Part shown: piece after piece, positions 17,176 to 26,395 of the stretch
How positions within the stretch are numbered: position 1 is the first letter of the stretch
Layout of the letters: each line of letters starts with the position of its first letter
DNA from: Paenibacillus_E sp042676385
GTDB taxonomy: Bacteria; Bacillota; Bacilli; Paenibacillales; NBRC-103111
Assembly: GCF_042676385.1 (NCBI RefSeq)
Contig: NZ_JBHTHA010000035.1
Span: forward strand, 40,618 to 104,617
DNA: 64,000 nt
Direction of reading: 5' to 3'
Made by a program: the position numbers and the translations under genes
The notes under the pieces: model-generated
Seen by the model: the letters and a program-made list of their open reading frames with translations, nothing else
Database searches by the model: none
What the model was told of the DNA's origin: nothing

Positions 17176-18663
17176 ATGGAGCGCTTTATCCTTTCAATAG
17201 ATCAAGGAACGACTAGTTCAAGAGCTATATTGTTTAATCAAAACAATGATGTTGTGGGCACGTCTCAGCAGGAGTTCCCTCAGATTTATCCGCATCCCGG
17301 TTGGGTGGAGCACGATGCTGAACAGATTTGGGAATCCGTAGTGTCTGTCGTCAATTCCTGCATGTCGGAGGCAGGGATAGAACCGGAGCAGGTAGCCGCA
17401 ATCGGCATAGCCAATCAGCGTGAAACGACGGTGGTATGGGAGAAAGCGACCGGTATGCCGGTCTACCATGCGATTGTCTGGCAGTCGAGACAGACAGCTG
17501 CAATCTGCGAAAGACTGGCAGAACAGGGCTGGCAGAGCAAGATTCGGGAGAAAACGGGGCTGGTCATCGATCCCTATTTTTCAGGAACGAAAGTGGCTTG
17601 GATTTTGGATGAGGTCCCAGGTAGCAGAGAACGTGCGGAGCGGGGCGAGCTTTTGTTCGGCACGATCGATACTTGGCTGATATGGAAGCTAACAGGCGGC
17701 AAGGTTCATGTGACGGACTTCTCCAACGCTTCGCGTACGATGCTGTTCAATATCCACGACTTAACCTGGGATAAGGAACTGTTGGAGCTGATGCGCATAC
17801 CGGAATCGATGCTGCCCGAGGTTAAACCGTCGTCCGGCATATATGGACTCACGGATAAGGCTTTATTCGGTGATGAAATCGTTATCGCAGGAGCGGCGGG
17901 AGACCAACAGGCTGCGTTGTTCGGTCAGTCGTGCTTTAAAGAAGGAGAAGCCAAAAATACGTACGGCACAGGCTGCTTCATGCTAATGAATACCGGCAAC
18001 AAGGCGGTCAGCTCCAAACATGGGTTACTCACAACCATCGCCTGGGGAATTGGTGACCGGGTTGTCTACGCCTTAGAGGGCAGCGTGTTTGTGGCTGGTT
18101 CAGCAATCCAATGGCTGCGGGATGGGCTGAAGATGATCGAGGACGCTGCGGAGACGGAGCATTACGCTTCCAGTGTGGAATCGACAGATGGAGTCTATTT
18201 CGTACCTGCATTTGTCGGTCTGGGAACCCCCTATTGGGACAGTGAAGTTAGAGGGGCCGTATTCGGACTCACTCGTGGTACCACCAAGGAGCACTTCGTG
18301 CGAGCGGCCTTGGAGGCGCTCGCCTATCAGACTAAGGATGTGCTGGACGTCATGGAAGAAGACGCAGGCATTGCCGTAAATAGGCTGCGTGTGGATGGCG
18401 GCGTTGTCCGAAATCAATTCTTAATGCAATTCCAGAGTAACATCTTGAATATACCTGTCGATCGACCGGTAATCAATGAAATTACCGCGCTGGGCGCTGC
18501 CTATTTAGCGGGATTGGCTGTCGGTTACTGGGCGGACCAGTCCGAAATCGTGGAACGATGGAAGATAAATAAAACGTTCTTGCCGGATATGAATGATGAA
18601 AACCGTCATCACCGCTACAACAACTGGAAGAAAGCCGTGCTTGCAGTGAGAGCTTTTAAATAA
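17176..18663 (+). CDS. glpK: Glycerol kinase, set 1
   Basis: A 495-residue FGGY-family kinase that phosphorylates glycerol to sn-glycerol-3-phosphate. It shows SIDQGTTSSRAILF at the N-terminus, the glycerol-contact segments NQRETT and WQSRQT, GAAGDQQAALFGQ, and the FGGY signature region LRVDGGVVRNQFLMQFQSNIL. The loop at residues ~223-236 (LTDKALFGDEI) lacks the His that HPr phosphorylates in most Firmicutes GlpK proteins. No glpF or glpD is nearby. Its place between sugar permeases and a GH31 glycosidase suggests glycerol released from an imported glycoside. The paralog is at 27796. Confidence 0.95.
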   Translation: MERFILSIDQGTTSSRAILFNQNNDVVGTSQQEFPQIYPHPGWVEHDAEQIWESVVSVVNSCMSEAGIEPEQVAAIGIANQRETTVVWEKATGMPVYHAIVWQSRQTAAICERLAEQGWQSKIREKTGLVIDPYFSGTKVAWILDEVPGSRERAERGELLFGTIDTWLIWKLTGGKVHVTDFSNASRTMLFNIHDLTWDKELLELMRIPESMLPEVKPSSGIYGLTDKALFGDEIVIAGAAGDQQAALFGQSCFKEGEAKNTYGTGCFMLMNTGNKAVSSKHGLLTTIAWGIGDRVVYALEGSVFVAGSAIQWLRDGLKMIEDAAETEHYASSVESTDGVYFVPAFVGLGTPYWDSEVRGAVFGLTRGTTKEHFVRAALEALAYQTKDVLDVMEEDAGIAVNRLRVDGGVVRNQFLMQFQSNILNIPVDRPVINEITALGAAYLAGLAVGYWADQSEIVERWKINKTFLPDMNDENRHHRYNNWKKAVLAVRAFK

Positions 18664-18689
18664 CGGATAGAAATGCTGGAGGGAAAATA

Positions 18690-21176
18690 ATGAAAGTAAG
18701 CAATAACTTATTGCAGGTTGTGGATGGGAGAAGTTATTTGGATTTGGTGACGGATGGGGCACGATACCGGATCTATCTGATGAACGATCATATTGTCCGG
18801 GTTCGTGGAACCTTTGATGAGCAATTTGCCGAAGAAGCCTCGTACACGCTGATGATGACCGCATGGGACGACAAAATGGACGGCATCATCGAGGATCGAA
18901 AGAGGGGGGAAGCCCTCCCTATTCGGTATGAAGATGCGGGAACCCATTTGCTGCTCACCACTAAGCAATTACGCGTCCTCATCCATAAGAGCCCGTTTGC
19001 CATTGAGATCCAAGATACTGAAGGCCGCGTGCTTCATGAGGACTTGAAAGAGCGCTCATACGTGAAGGATAAGCATGGACGACTCTATCACTATTCCACC
19101 TTGAAAGATGAGGACCATTATTACGGCTTCGGCGAGAAGAGCGGCTATTTGAACAAGAAGAAAAGAAGACTGCGGATGCACAACGTCGATACGATCGGCT
19201 ACGATTCCGAGCATACCGACCCATTATATAAGCATATTCCATTCTATATCAAATTTAACGGTATGACGCAAACCGCCACGGGCTTATTCTATCATAACAG
19301 CTACGACTCCATCTTCGATATGGGCTGCGAGCGCAGCGGCTATTGGAATAAGTACAGCTATTTTTGCGCGGACGGCGGGGAATTGGACTATTTTTTCATG
19401 CACGGACCGCACATGAAGGACGTTATCCGGCATTATACGGATCTGACAGGGAAAACGATTTTGCCAACCCAATATTCTTTGGGCTATATGGGATCCACCA
19501 TGTATTACACCGAGCTGGAAGAAAATTCGGATCTAGCAATCCTGAACTTTGTCGAACGATGCAAGGCGGAAGGTATTCCATGCGACGGCTTTTTTATGTC
19601 GTCGGGCTATACCACCGGAGAAGACGGCAAACGATATGTATTCAATTGGAACTACAATCGGTTCCCTGCCCCTCAAAGCTTCATCGAACAAATGCGGGAC
19701 AAGGGAGTAGCGCTCGCACCCAATATCAAGCCGGGTATGCTGGTCACGCATCCGTTTTACCGTCAATTTGATGAGGCAGGGGCCTATATTAAAGATGACC
19801 AAGGCGAGAAGTCCGTGACGGACCGCTATTGGGGCGGGCAGGCCTCGTTCGTCGACTTTACGAACCCTAAGGGCAGAGATCTGTGGAAGCAGCATCTGAA
19901 ATCATCATTCATCGATTTGGGCGTCACCTCGATTTGGAACGATAACAACGAATATGAAATCAACAATCCGGATGCGCTCTGCGAGTTTGAAGGCGATAAG
20001 AGGGAGATTAGCGCTTTGCGGCCGATACTTCCGAATTTGATGGCCCAAATGGCCAAAGAAGCGATCGCCGAAGCCGCTCCGAATACACGACCTTATATCG
20101 TCAACCGCGCAGGATTTGCCGGTATACAGCGTTATGCCCAGACTTGGGCAGGCGACAACAATACGAGCTGGCACAGCTTGAAGTTCAATATTCCCGTTAT
20201 TCTAGGTATGGGATTGTCCGGCGTGGCGAATCAAGGCTGCGACATCGGAGGCTTCTTCGGACCCGCACCAGAGCCGGAGCTGTTCGTCCGCTGGGTACAG
20301 AACGGAATTTTCCAGCCGAGATTCTCGATCCATTCTTGCAATACCGACAATACCGTTACGGAGCCGTGGATGTATCCTTCGTATACGCCCTTTATTCGGG
20401 ATGCCATCCGGCTTCGGTACTTGCTGTTTCCATACTTCTATTCCTTGCTGCATGAAGCTTCCGTAGAGGGCTCTCCCGTTATGCGACCCATGGTGTATGA
20501 ATTCCAGGAAGACCCTGCTACATGGGAAGAAAGCTTTGATTTCATGCTGGGACGTTCCATTCTTGTTGCTAATGTCCTCGACAAGGGCGCGAAAACAAGA
20601 AAAGTATACTTGCCGGAAGGCAGCGAATGGTTCGACTGGAATACGAGAAAGCATTATGCCGGCGGACAGACTGTTGAGATGGATGTTTCCTTAAGCTCGA
20701 TTCCGATGTTCATTCGCAGCGGAGCGATTATTCCGATGGCGCCTACCTTGCAGAACATTCACAATGAGCGCGTTGAGGAACTTCACCTGCTGGTCGAGCC
20801 GTCTGAAAATACGAGCTTCGTGCTCTACGAAGACGACGGCACCACGAATAATTACAAACACGGTGAATACCTGAAAACTACTATCAACGTGAACACCCAA
20901 CGAAATACGGTCATTTCCTTCAAGAAAGAAGGAACCTATACAAGCAGCGTCAAGCGACTAGTCATCGATTTGATATGCAAGCGAATCGCGCCGGTTCAAG
21001 TATCGCTGCAGGATCGCAAGCTTCCAATGTTCCTGGATCACGCGGAATGGGACTCGAAGGACGAAGGTTGGTACTACGATCTTGAGCTGAAAACAACGAA
21101 GATCAAAATGGTGAGCAGCGAAACGGACGCCGATATTGCGGTTAACTTCGATGTGAAAGACCTGATTTCCATTTAA
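18690..21176 (+). CDS. GH31 family alpha-glycosidase
   Basis: An 828-residue retaining alpha-glycosidase without a signal peptide, so it should act on imported substrate. The GH31 order is visible: an N-terminal beta-sandwich, then the catalytic barrel with nucleophile Asp418 (SIWNDNNE) and acid/base Asp489 (WAGDNNTSW), then the GLSGVANQGCDIGGFFG region and C-terminal beta domains. The family includes alpha-glucosidases, alpha-xylosidases, alpha-galactosidases and sulfoquinovosidases; I cannot assign specificity. The gene starts 26 bp after glycerol kinase, so cleavage of an alpha-glycosyl-glycerol is an attractive but unproven role. GGAGGG precedes the start. Confidence 0.9.
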   Translation: MKVSNNLLQVVDGRSYLDLVTDGARYRIYLMNDHIVRVRGTFDEQFAEEASYTLMMTAWDDKMDGIIEDRKRGEALPIRYEDAGTHLLLTTKQLRVLIHKSPFAIEIQDTEGRVLHEDLKERSYVKDKHGRLYHYSTLKDEDHYYGFGEKSGYLNKKKRRLRMHNVDTIGYDSEHTDPLYKHIPFYIKFNGMTQTATGLFYHNSYDSIFDMGCERSGYWNKYSYFCADGGELDYFFMHGPHMKDVIRHYTDLTGKTILPTQYSLGYMGSTMYYTELEENSDLAILNFVERCKAEGIPCDGFFMSSGYTTGEDGKRYVFNWNYNRFPAPQSFIEQMRDKGVALAPNIKPGMLVTHPFYRQFDEAGAYIKDDQGEKSVTDRYWGGQASFVDFTNPKGRDLWKQHLKSSFIDLGVTSIWNDNNEYEINNPDALCEFEGDKREISALRPILPNLMAQMAKEAIAEAAPNTRPYIVNRAGFAGIQRYAQTWAGDNNTSWHSLKFNIPVILGMGLSGVANQGCDIGGFFGPAPEPELFVRWVQNGIFQPRFSIHSCNTDNTVTEPWMYPSYTPFIRDAIRLRYLLFPYFYSLLHEASVEGSPVMRPMVYEFQEDPATWEESFDFMLGRSILVANVLDKGAKTRKVYLPEGSEWFDWNTRKHYAGGQTVEMDVSLSSIPMFIRSGAIIPMAPTLQNIHNERVEELHLLVEPSENTSFVLYEDDGTTNNYKHGEYLKTTINVNTQRNTVISFKKEGTYTSSVKRLVIDLICKRIAPVQVSLQDRKLPMFLDHAEWDSKDEGWYYDLELKTTKIKMVSSETDADIAVNFDVKDLISI

Positions 21177-21222
21177 CAGATGTAACGCTAGTGGAGTAAC
21201 AGTCGCAGCACATCGTGAGTAA

Positions 21223-21260
21223 GTTGACACCGGTATTGAACCGGTGTCAGCTTTTTCTCA
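21223..21260 (+). terminator. Terminator of the set 1 operon
   Basis: A perfect 10-bp stem, TGACACCGGT (21225-21234) with ACCGGTGTCA (21240-21249), followed by gctttttctc. Confidence 0.92.
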
Positions 21261-21340
21261 TTTTCATTATGTTCTTCTATACTTGATTTACCCATCAGAT
21301 GAAAGCAATATACGTTAAATTGTAAGCAATAATCGATCTA

Positions 21341-21374
21341 ACATAAAAATGTAGATGTGATAACATTTTAATGT
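21341..21374. promoter_or_regulatory. Two 12-bp dyads exactly two helical turns apart
   Basis: ACATAAAAATGT (21341-21352) and ACATTTTAATGT (21363-21374) are both ACAT-N4-ATGT and start 22 bp apart, so they face the same side of the helix. They lie 60-92 bp before the second binding-protein gene and look like paired regulator sites, perhaps for one of the AraC proteins. Confidence 0.55.
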
Positions 21375-21383
21375 AACCGTTGT

Positions 21384-21399
21384 CAGAAAGCGCTATCAA
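21384..21399 (+). promoter_or_regulatory. Candidate cre (CcpA) site before set 2 binding protein
   Basis: CAGAAAGCGCTATCAA fits the cre consensus WTGNNARCGNWWWCAW with two mismatches at the left end. It lies ~35 bp before the start codon, where bound CcpA would repress. Confidence 0.45.
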
Positions 21400-21432
21400 C
21401 TATCATTGACAAGAAAATCGGGGGAATGTCAT

Positions 21433-22746
21433 ATGAAAAAAAACATGAAATCGGCTATGACTCTTGTTCTTGCAGGACTGCTCACGTTCGGGCTGACTGC
21501 TTGTGGAGGAAGTACGGGAAGTTCGCAAGCCGGCGGTCAAGCTGCAGGCAAGAGTGTATCTGAAGCTAAGAAGCAAGTTACACTTGATTATCTTTGGTTT
21601 ACGGACGGTATTGAAGGCGATGTGATGAAAGGGATTATCGGCGATTACGAAAAGCAAAATCCGAACGTGAAAATCAATCTCATTGAAGTCGCTTTTAAAG
21701 ACCTGCCGTTGAAATTGAAGACGATGCTTTCTGGCGGTCAACCGCCTGCACTCGCGCGTATTACCGACACGGGGATGTTTGCCAATCAGGCACTGGATTT
21801 GACGCCGTATGTGGGCGGTGCAGACAGCTTTACCTCCCAGTTTATCGATTCCATCAAGCCTTATTATGTGATGAATAACAAAATTATCGCTGCTCCGATG
21901 GATGTAACGGCCAATGGCATGATCTACAATAAGACGTTATTCGATAAAGCGGGAGTCAAGGTACCTACTTCCAAGGATAACATCTGGACCTGGGAGGAAT
22001 TCAGCGCGGATCTTAAGCAAGTCATGGCAAAAGGCGGAGCCAAGACAGGTATGGTCTGGGACGTCTCGCCTCACAGATGGTCGACGATGCTGTATCAATT
22101 CGGAGGCAGCATGATCAGCGCTGACGGTAAAAAGGCGGCCATTAACAGCCCAGAAGGCGTGCAGGCACTGGAAACATTCGTAAAACTCCATAAAGACGGC
22201 ATTATGCCTCCATCCGTATGGGTAGGTAATGAAAATCCGAACAACTTGTTCCGTTCCGGTACAGTAGCCGTTCATATGGCAGGTAACTGGGTACTCAGCA
22301 ATTACAAGGATATTACGAACTTCGAATGGGGCGTCACTTACATGCCCAAAGGAAAAATCCGTTCCTCCGTTCCTGGCGGCAAATACGTGATGGCATTCAA
22401 AGGTACAGGCGTAGAAAAAGAGACTGCAGACTTTATCAAATATTTGTCCTCGAAAGAAGTGAATGCCAAGTTCACCAAGGATTCGTTGTTCATCAGTCCT
22501 CGCAAGGACAATGCTAAGCTTGATTATGCGTTCGGAAAAGAAATGTTCGAAGTATTCGCAGATGAACTGGCCAATACGACACCTCTGGCGGCAAACGATT
22601 GGTCCCGTCAAGATATCGTGCCGAAATTTTCAACCGATCTGAAGAACAATATTATTGAGGCGATCACGGGGAAAACGACGGCGAAGGATGCCTTGGACAA
22701 GACGGCAAAACTAATCGATAAAGCGATTGGCGAGCAAAGTAAATAA
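21433..22746 (+). CDS. Sugar ABC transporter substrate-binding lipoprotein, set 2
   Basis: A 437-residue solute-binding protein. Lipobox FGLTAC puts the lipidated Cys at residue 24. It is strongly similar along its length to the protein at 14020 (shared KTMLSGG/KTMISGG, PMDVTANG, RWSTMLYQFGG, GVEKE, DNAKLDYAFGK/DNSKLDYAFGK), so the two arose by duplication. The ATG at 21433 has GGGGG upstream. A frame open from 21406 would add nine residues without a ribosome-binding site. No permease follows; it ends at its own terminator. It may use the permeases at 15373-17101. Confidence 0.93.
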   Translation: MKKNMKSAMTLVLAGLLTFGLTACGGSTGSSQAGGQAAGKSVSEAKKQVTLDYLWFTDGIEGDVMKGIIGDYEKQNPNVKINLIEVAFKDLPLKLKTMLSGGQPPALARITDTGMFANQALDLTPYVGGADSFTSQFIDSIKPYYVMNNKIIAAPMDVTANGMIYNKTLFDKAGVKVPTSKDNIWTWEEFSADLKQVMAKGGAKTGMVWDVSPHRWSTMLYQFGGSMISADGKKAAINSPEGVQALETFVKLHKDGIMPPSVWVGNENPNNLFRSGTVAVHMAGNWVLSNYKDITNFEWGVTYMPKGKIRSSVPGGKYVMAFKGTGVEKETADFIKYLSSKEVNAKFTKDSLFISPRKDNAKLDYAFGKEMFEVFADELANTTPLAANDWSRQDIVPKFSTDLKNNIIEAITGKTTAKDALDKTAKLIDKAIGEQSK

Positions 22747-22762
22747 TTGAATTGCTGCGGAG

Positions 22763-22800
22763 TAAGGAGGGCTACCTAGCGGTAGCCCTTAGACTTTTAA
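22763..22800 (+). terminator. Terminator of set 2 binding-protein gene
   Basis: Stem GGGCTACC (22770-22777) with GGTAGCCC (22782-22789), then ttagacttttaat. Confidence 0.85.
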
Positions 22801-22860
22801 TAAAGGAAAATGAAGGGCTCAGTAGTTTTCGAACGGACAGCAACATTTGTAGGATATAGG

Positions 22861-22893
22861 ACAACTTCCGTGCTAATCGGCACGGATGGTTGT
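22861..22893. promoter_or_regulatory. Interrupted inverted repeat upstream of the second AraC gene
   Basis: ACAAC-tt-CCGTGC on the left mirrors GCACGG-atg-GTTGT on the right, with a 6-nt centre. It lies about 50 bp before the AraC start. It could be an operator or a leader hairpin. Confidence 0.4.
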
Positions 22894-22939
22894 GCTAAAA
22901 TTTGATCAAGTGAATCAATGAAGCAAGGAGGAGTGGCAC

Positions 22940-23806
22940 ATGTCGCATTATCTCCATTTTCTGACGAACACGCTACTAAAGCGGGAACGCATCTACATCC
23001 GTCATCAAGTTTCGGAATGGCAGGTCAGCTGGCCCCTTCATACACATGACGGCTATGAAGTGTATTTATTTCATCAAGGCAATGTCAATTTAATTGTCGG
23101 GAACGAGTTGTACCAGATGCAGCCGGGGGATATGTTGCTCTTTAGCGGGGATGTGCTTCACCGGCCGAACCCGAAGGAGGGTGTGCCGTATATTCGAAGC
23201 TATATCAATTTTACGGCTGATTATATTCAACAAATGGCAGGCGAAGATTTGCATACGAAGCTGATTGGCCTGTTCAGCCATCCGAACGGTTTGCTGATTC
23301 GTTGGGACGACAAAGGTTTAAGCGACATGGACAACCACTTCTCGACCTTGTTTCACGAAAGGGAAAGGGAAGCGATCGGGAATGAATTCATGCTGCAAAG
23401 CCTAATGGTCCAGCTGCTCCTGAAAATTTATCGCAAATCGAAAGAAATGTACGCTCTCTTGACGGCTCCGACCCAATCGCAAAAGGAGACAAACGTACGC
23501 CGCATGCTCCTGTATCTGAACCAGCATTATAAAAACCAGATTACTTTAGAGAGCTTATCCAAGGAAGTGCATTTAAACAAGTACTACATGTGTCACTCCT
23601 TTAAAGAGGTAACAGGGGTTTCCATTAATAATTTCATAACGCGCAAGCGCATTGATGAAGCCAAAAAATTGCTAAGGCTATCGGATGAGCCGGTTGGATT
23701 CATGTCTGGGCATCTCGGCTTTACGAATCCGGTACACTTCAGCCGCATGTTTAAGCAATATGCCGGCGTCTCACCGCAGGCATACCGCAAGATGCATCAG
23801 AAGTAA
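22940..23806 (+). CDS. AraC-family regulator (cupin + HTH), set 2
   Basis: A 288-residue paralog of the regulator at 13095. The cupin-type sensor is at residues ~25-95 (WPLHTHDGYEVYLFHQGNVN, MQPGDMLLFSGDVLHRPNP). Two AraC helix-turn-helix motifs lie at ~185-285 (ITLESLSKEVHLNKYYMCHSFKEVTG, VGFMSGHLGFTNPVHFSRMFKQYAGVSPQAYR). AAGGAGG precedes the ATG. It lies between the set 2 binding-protein gene and the 847-residue/GH105 genes, so it probably activates one or both units. The inducer is unknown. Confidence 0.9.
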   Translation: MSHYLHFLTNTLLKRERIYIRHQVSEWQVSWPLHTHDGYEVYLFHQGNVNLIVGNELYQMQPGDMLLFSGDVLHRPNPKEGVPYIRSYINFTADYIQQMAGEDLHTKLIGLFSHPNGLLIRWDDKGLSDMDNHFSTLFHEREREAIGNEFMLQSLMVQLLLKIYRKSKEMYALLTAPTQSQKETNVRRMLLYLNQHYKNQITLESLSKEVHLNKYYMCHSFKEVTGVSINNFITRKRIDEAKKLLRLSDEPVGFMSGHLGFTNPVHFSRMFKQYAGVSPQAYRKMHQK

Positions 23807-23851
23807 GCCTAGACTGCAAACAATCGGGACATTAGGAATGAAGGGAAGACG

Positions 23852-26395
23852 ATGAAAATGATAACCCACAGCAATTATGCGGCATATGCTCCTTTAAAAC
23901 TTCAGCACCAGGTGATTAACCGGTGGCTGGTCAGCGGGATATTAATCCGAAACGTCCGGTTTGAACCGATGACGATGGAGGGTGACATCAATGATTGGCT
24001 GATAAAAGGGTTTTCGATTCATGAAAATCCTTGCCGTAAGGAATTCGTAGAAGCGAGGCGTTCTTCCCCGCCGGAGCTGCCTTTTACACAGCCGCCGGCA
24101 ATTGGCGATACCGTGTTGCTTGGGAGCTCTGAGGCGGACTGGGGAATTTACTTTCCGTGGGGGAATTCACGGGTGGAAGAGTCCGGATTTTATTATGTCC
24201 CCACACATATGCTCAGATACGCTTACACGATCGTTAACAGTCCGAGCGCGCATAAAGCGGTGTTTAACTTGAAAACTTGCGGTTCCGTGACGCTTTGGGT
24301 GAATGGGCGTCAGGTGTGCGATTTCACGCCGTTCACAAGAAACATCGAACAGAAGACCCAGGTGGAAATCGAACTGGAGGCCGGAGCAAACGAGTTTATC
24401 GTTTGTCATGAGGATTTGGCCGAACGCGATACGCTCTATCACTATACTCTCGAATATACAGGCTCAGAATCCTTGGAAATCCGCATTCCGCTTACAGAAT
24501 CAGAGACTGCCGAAGCTGTGTCTGCCACGGAAGATGCCCTTCAGCGGGCTTATTTTCCGAAAGACAGCGTAACCGATGACGAGATCACGCTCCTCTTCGA
24601 ACAGCCCTTTACCCGGCCAGTCGCGTTTGATGTAAGCCACAGCAGCTTTTTTAGCGGTACATCAACGCTGAATCGGGAGCTTGGGGCCGGAGCAACCAGC
24701 CTAGTCCTGGGGCATTCCTCCGATTTCAGCATCGATTACAAGTACTTTGAGGTAAGCACGGTTGTCGGTAAAGCGATTGTTCGCAAGCTGTTCGGCATCG
24801 AGCTGCACAACACCCGATTTCAGCCCAAGAACAGCGAAGCCATGTCGGTGCAGGAGCGCAAGCAAACGGCTCTGGAGTGCGTAGCCGAGCTCGGTATTCC
24901 CAACATTCATACGGCAATTGCGAACCTGAAAACCGGCGGGTCCCCCGAAAAGTCCCATGAGATGATTCTGAATGGTCTAGTCGGCATTCAAGAAAGGCGC
25001 GATTGCGCTGACTTTTATTTAGTGGCCCTATTCCGTTTTTGGCGGGATTATCACGACAGCGGTTTGTTCGGTGAAGATTTCTGGAACCAGGTTAAAGAAA
25101 CGATTCTGGGATTTCGTTATTGGATTGACGAACCGGGAGACGATGTGATGTGGTTCTTCAGCGAAAATCATGCGCTGCTGTTCCATACCTGTCAGCTGTT
25201 GGCTGGCCAGCTGTTTCCTGACGATACATTCAGCAACAGCGGCGAAATCGGAGCCCAAAGGCGGTCGAAGGCAGAACAGCAGTTGATCGGCTGGTTCGAA
25301 CGGTTTTTGGCGGAGGGGTTGGCCGAATGGAACTCCAGTGCCTATATCCCCATTGATTTCCTAGGGCTTATTCAGCTCTACGATCTGGCCGAGCTTCCAT
25401 TCCTGCGGGAGCAAGCCAAGAAGGCCATGGATCTTCTTTACACTTATATGATGGCAGAGGCGCATGACGGGTATTTGTCCTCTACGTTCGGGCGCAGCTA
25501 CGAGAAGGAGCAGCTCGGCAACCATGCGGCGGGGACGACCTCGCTCATCTGGGTTGGTTATGGCGTAGGCAACGTGAACAGTACTTCCTTTAACGTATCG
25601 GTGTACTTATCGGATTATGAGCCGCCGCAGCATTTGGTTGAGCTGACGAAGCTGAGCCCGCAAGAGGAGCTCGAGTTTCAGCTGGAGCAAGGCAAAGACG
25701 GATACGCCAAGCTGATTCATTACCGTACGAGCTCGTTTGTATTGTCGAGTATCTCCGGTTTCCGTGACGGCTTGAAAGGCTATCAAGAGCATGTTCTACA
25801 GCTGGCATTCTCCCCTGAGGCTCAAATTTGGGTCAATCATCCAGGTGAGATTTATGCTCACGGCTCGGGACGGCCGAGCTTCTGGGCTGGAAACGGTTAT
25901 TTGCCGAAGGTCGGGCAGTATAAAGGGCTGGGAATCTTATTGTTTGATATTAACTCGGATCACGACGCTGATTATACGCATGCTTACTTCCCGGCTTACG
26001 CGTTTAGCCGAGTGGAGTACAGCGGATCGTGGGCTTTTGCAGAAAGAGAAGAGGCTTACGCTGCCCTATATGCTGCAGGCGGCCTGGAGCCGACCAGGAG
26101 CGGGATCAATCGCGGTCGCGAGCTTACATCGAAAGGACGTCGTAACGTATGGTTGGTTACGGCAGCGGACGCCCGGGAATTCGGATCTTTCGAACAGTTC
26201 ATGGAAAGCATGCTGAAGACACCATGTGAAGTTTCGGCCGATTCGCTGCAAGTTCGGCTGACGGATCCAAGATATGGAGAGGTGCAATTCGGCTGGGACG
26301 AGCCGTTTACCGTGAACGGTGAATCTGTGCAAGTCGGCAATTGCGGAGCAGAGGGCCGAATGGTTCGCAGAGCTAGGGAGGTAATTTGTAAGTGA
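23852..26395 (+). CDS. Large protein of unknown function, likely carbohydrate-active
   Basis: An 847-residue protein with no signal peptide or membrane segment. I do not recognise a named family. Residues ~150-230 look like a beta-sandwich of the kind that binds sugars (FNLKTCGSVTLWVNGRQVCDF). Residues ~330-560 are helical and rich in Trp and Tyr, like an alpha/alpha barrel (DDVMWFFSENHALLFHTCQLLAG, a plausible active-site block). The C-terminal ~280 residues are mainly beta. This layout recalls heparinase-like lyases and alpha/alpha-barrel hydrolases. It overlaps the GH105 gene by 4 bp (GTGA), so it probably works on the same cytoplasmic substrate. AAGGGAAG precedes the start. Confidence 0.75.
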   Translation: MKMITHSNYAAYAPLKLQHQVINRWLVSGILIRNVRFEPMTMEGDINDWLIKGFSIHENPCRKEFVEARRSSPPELPFTQPPAIGDTVLLGSSEADWGIYFPWGNSRVEESGFYYVPTHMLRYAYTIVNSPSAHKAVFNLKTCGSVTLWVNGRQVCDFTPFTRNIEQKTQVEIELEAGANEFIVCHEDLAERDTLYHYTLEYTGSESLEIRIPLTESETAEAVSATEDALQRAYFPKDSVTDDEITLLFEQPFTRPVAFDVSHSSFFSGTSTLNRELGAGATSLVLGHSSDFSIDYKYFEVSTVVGKAIVRKLFGIELHNTRFQPKNSEAMSVQERKQTALECVAELGIPNIHTAIANLKTGGSPEKSHEMILNGLVGIQERRDCADFYLVALFRFWRDYHDSGLFGEDFWNQVKETILGFRYWIDEPGDDVMWFFSENHALLFHTCQLLAGQLFPDDTFSNSGEIGAQRRSKAEQQLIGWFERFLAEGLAEWNSSAYIPIDFLGLIQLYDLAELPFLREQAKKAMDLLYTYMMAEAHDGYLSSTFGRSYEKEQLGNHAAGTTSLIWVGYGVGNVNSTSFNVSVYLSDYEPPQHLVELTKLSPQEELEFQLEQGKDGYAKLIHYRTSSFVLSSISGFRDGLKGYQEHVLQLAFSPEAQIWVNHPGEIYAHGSGRPSFWAGNGYLPKVGQYKGLGILLFDINSDHDADYTHAYFPAYAFSRVEYSGSWAFAEREEAYAALYAAGGLEPTRSGINRGRELTSKGRRNVWLVTAADAREFGSFEQFMESMLKTPCEVSADSLQVRLTDPRYGEVQFGWDEPFTVNGESVQVGNCGAEGRMVRRAREVICK

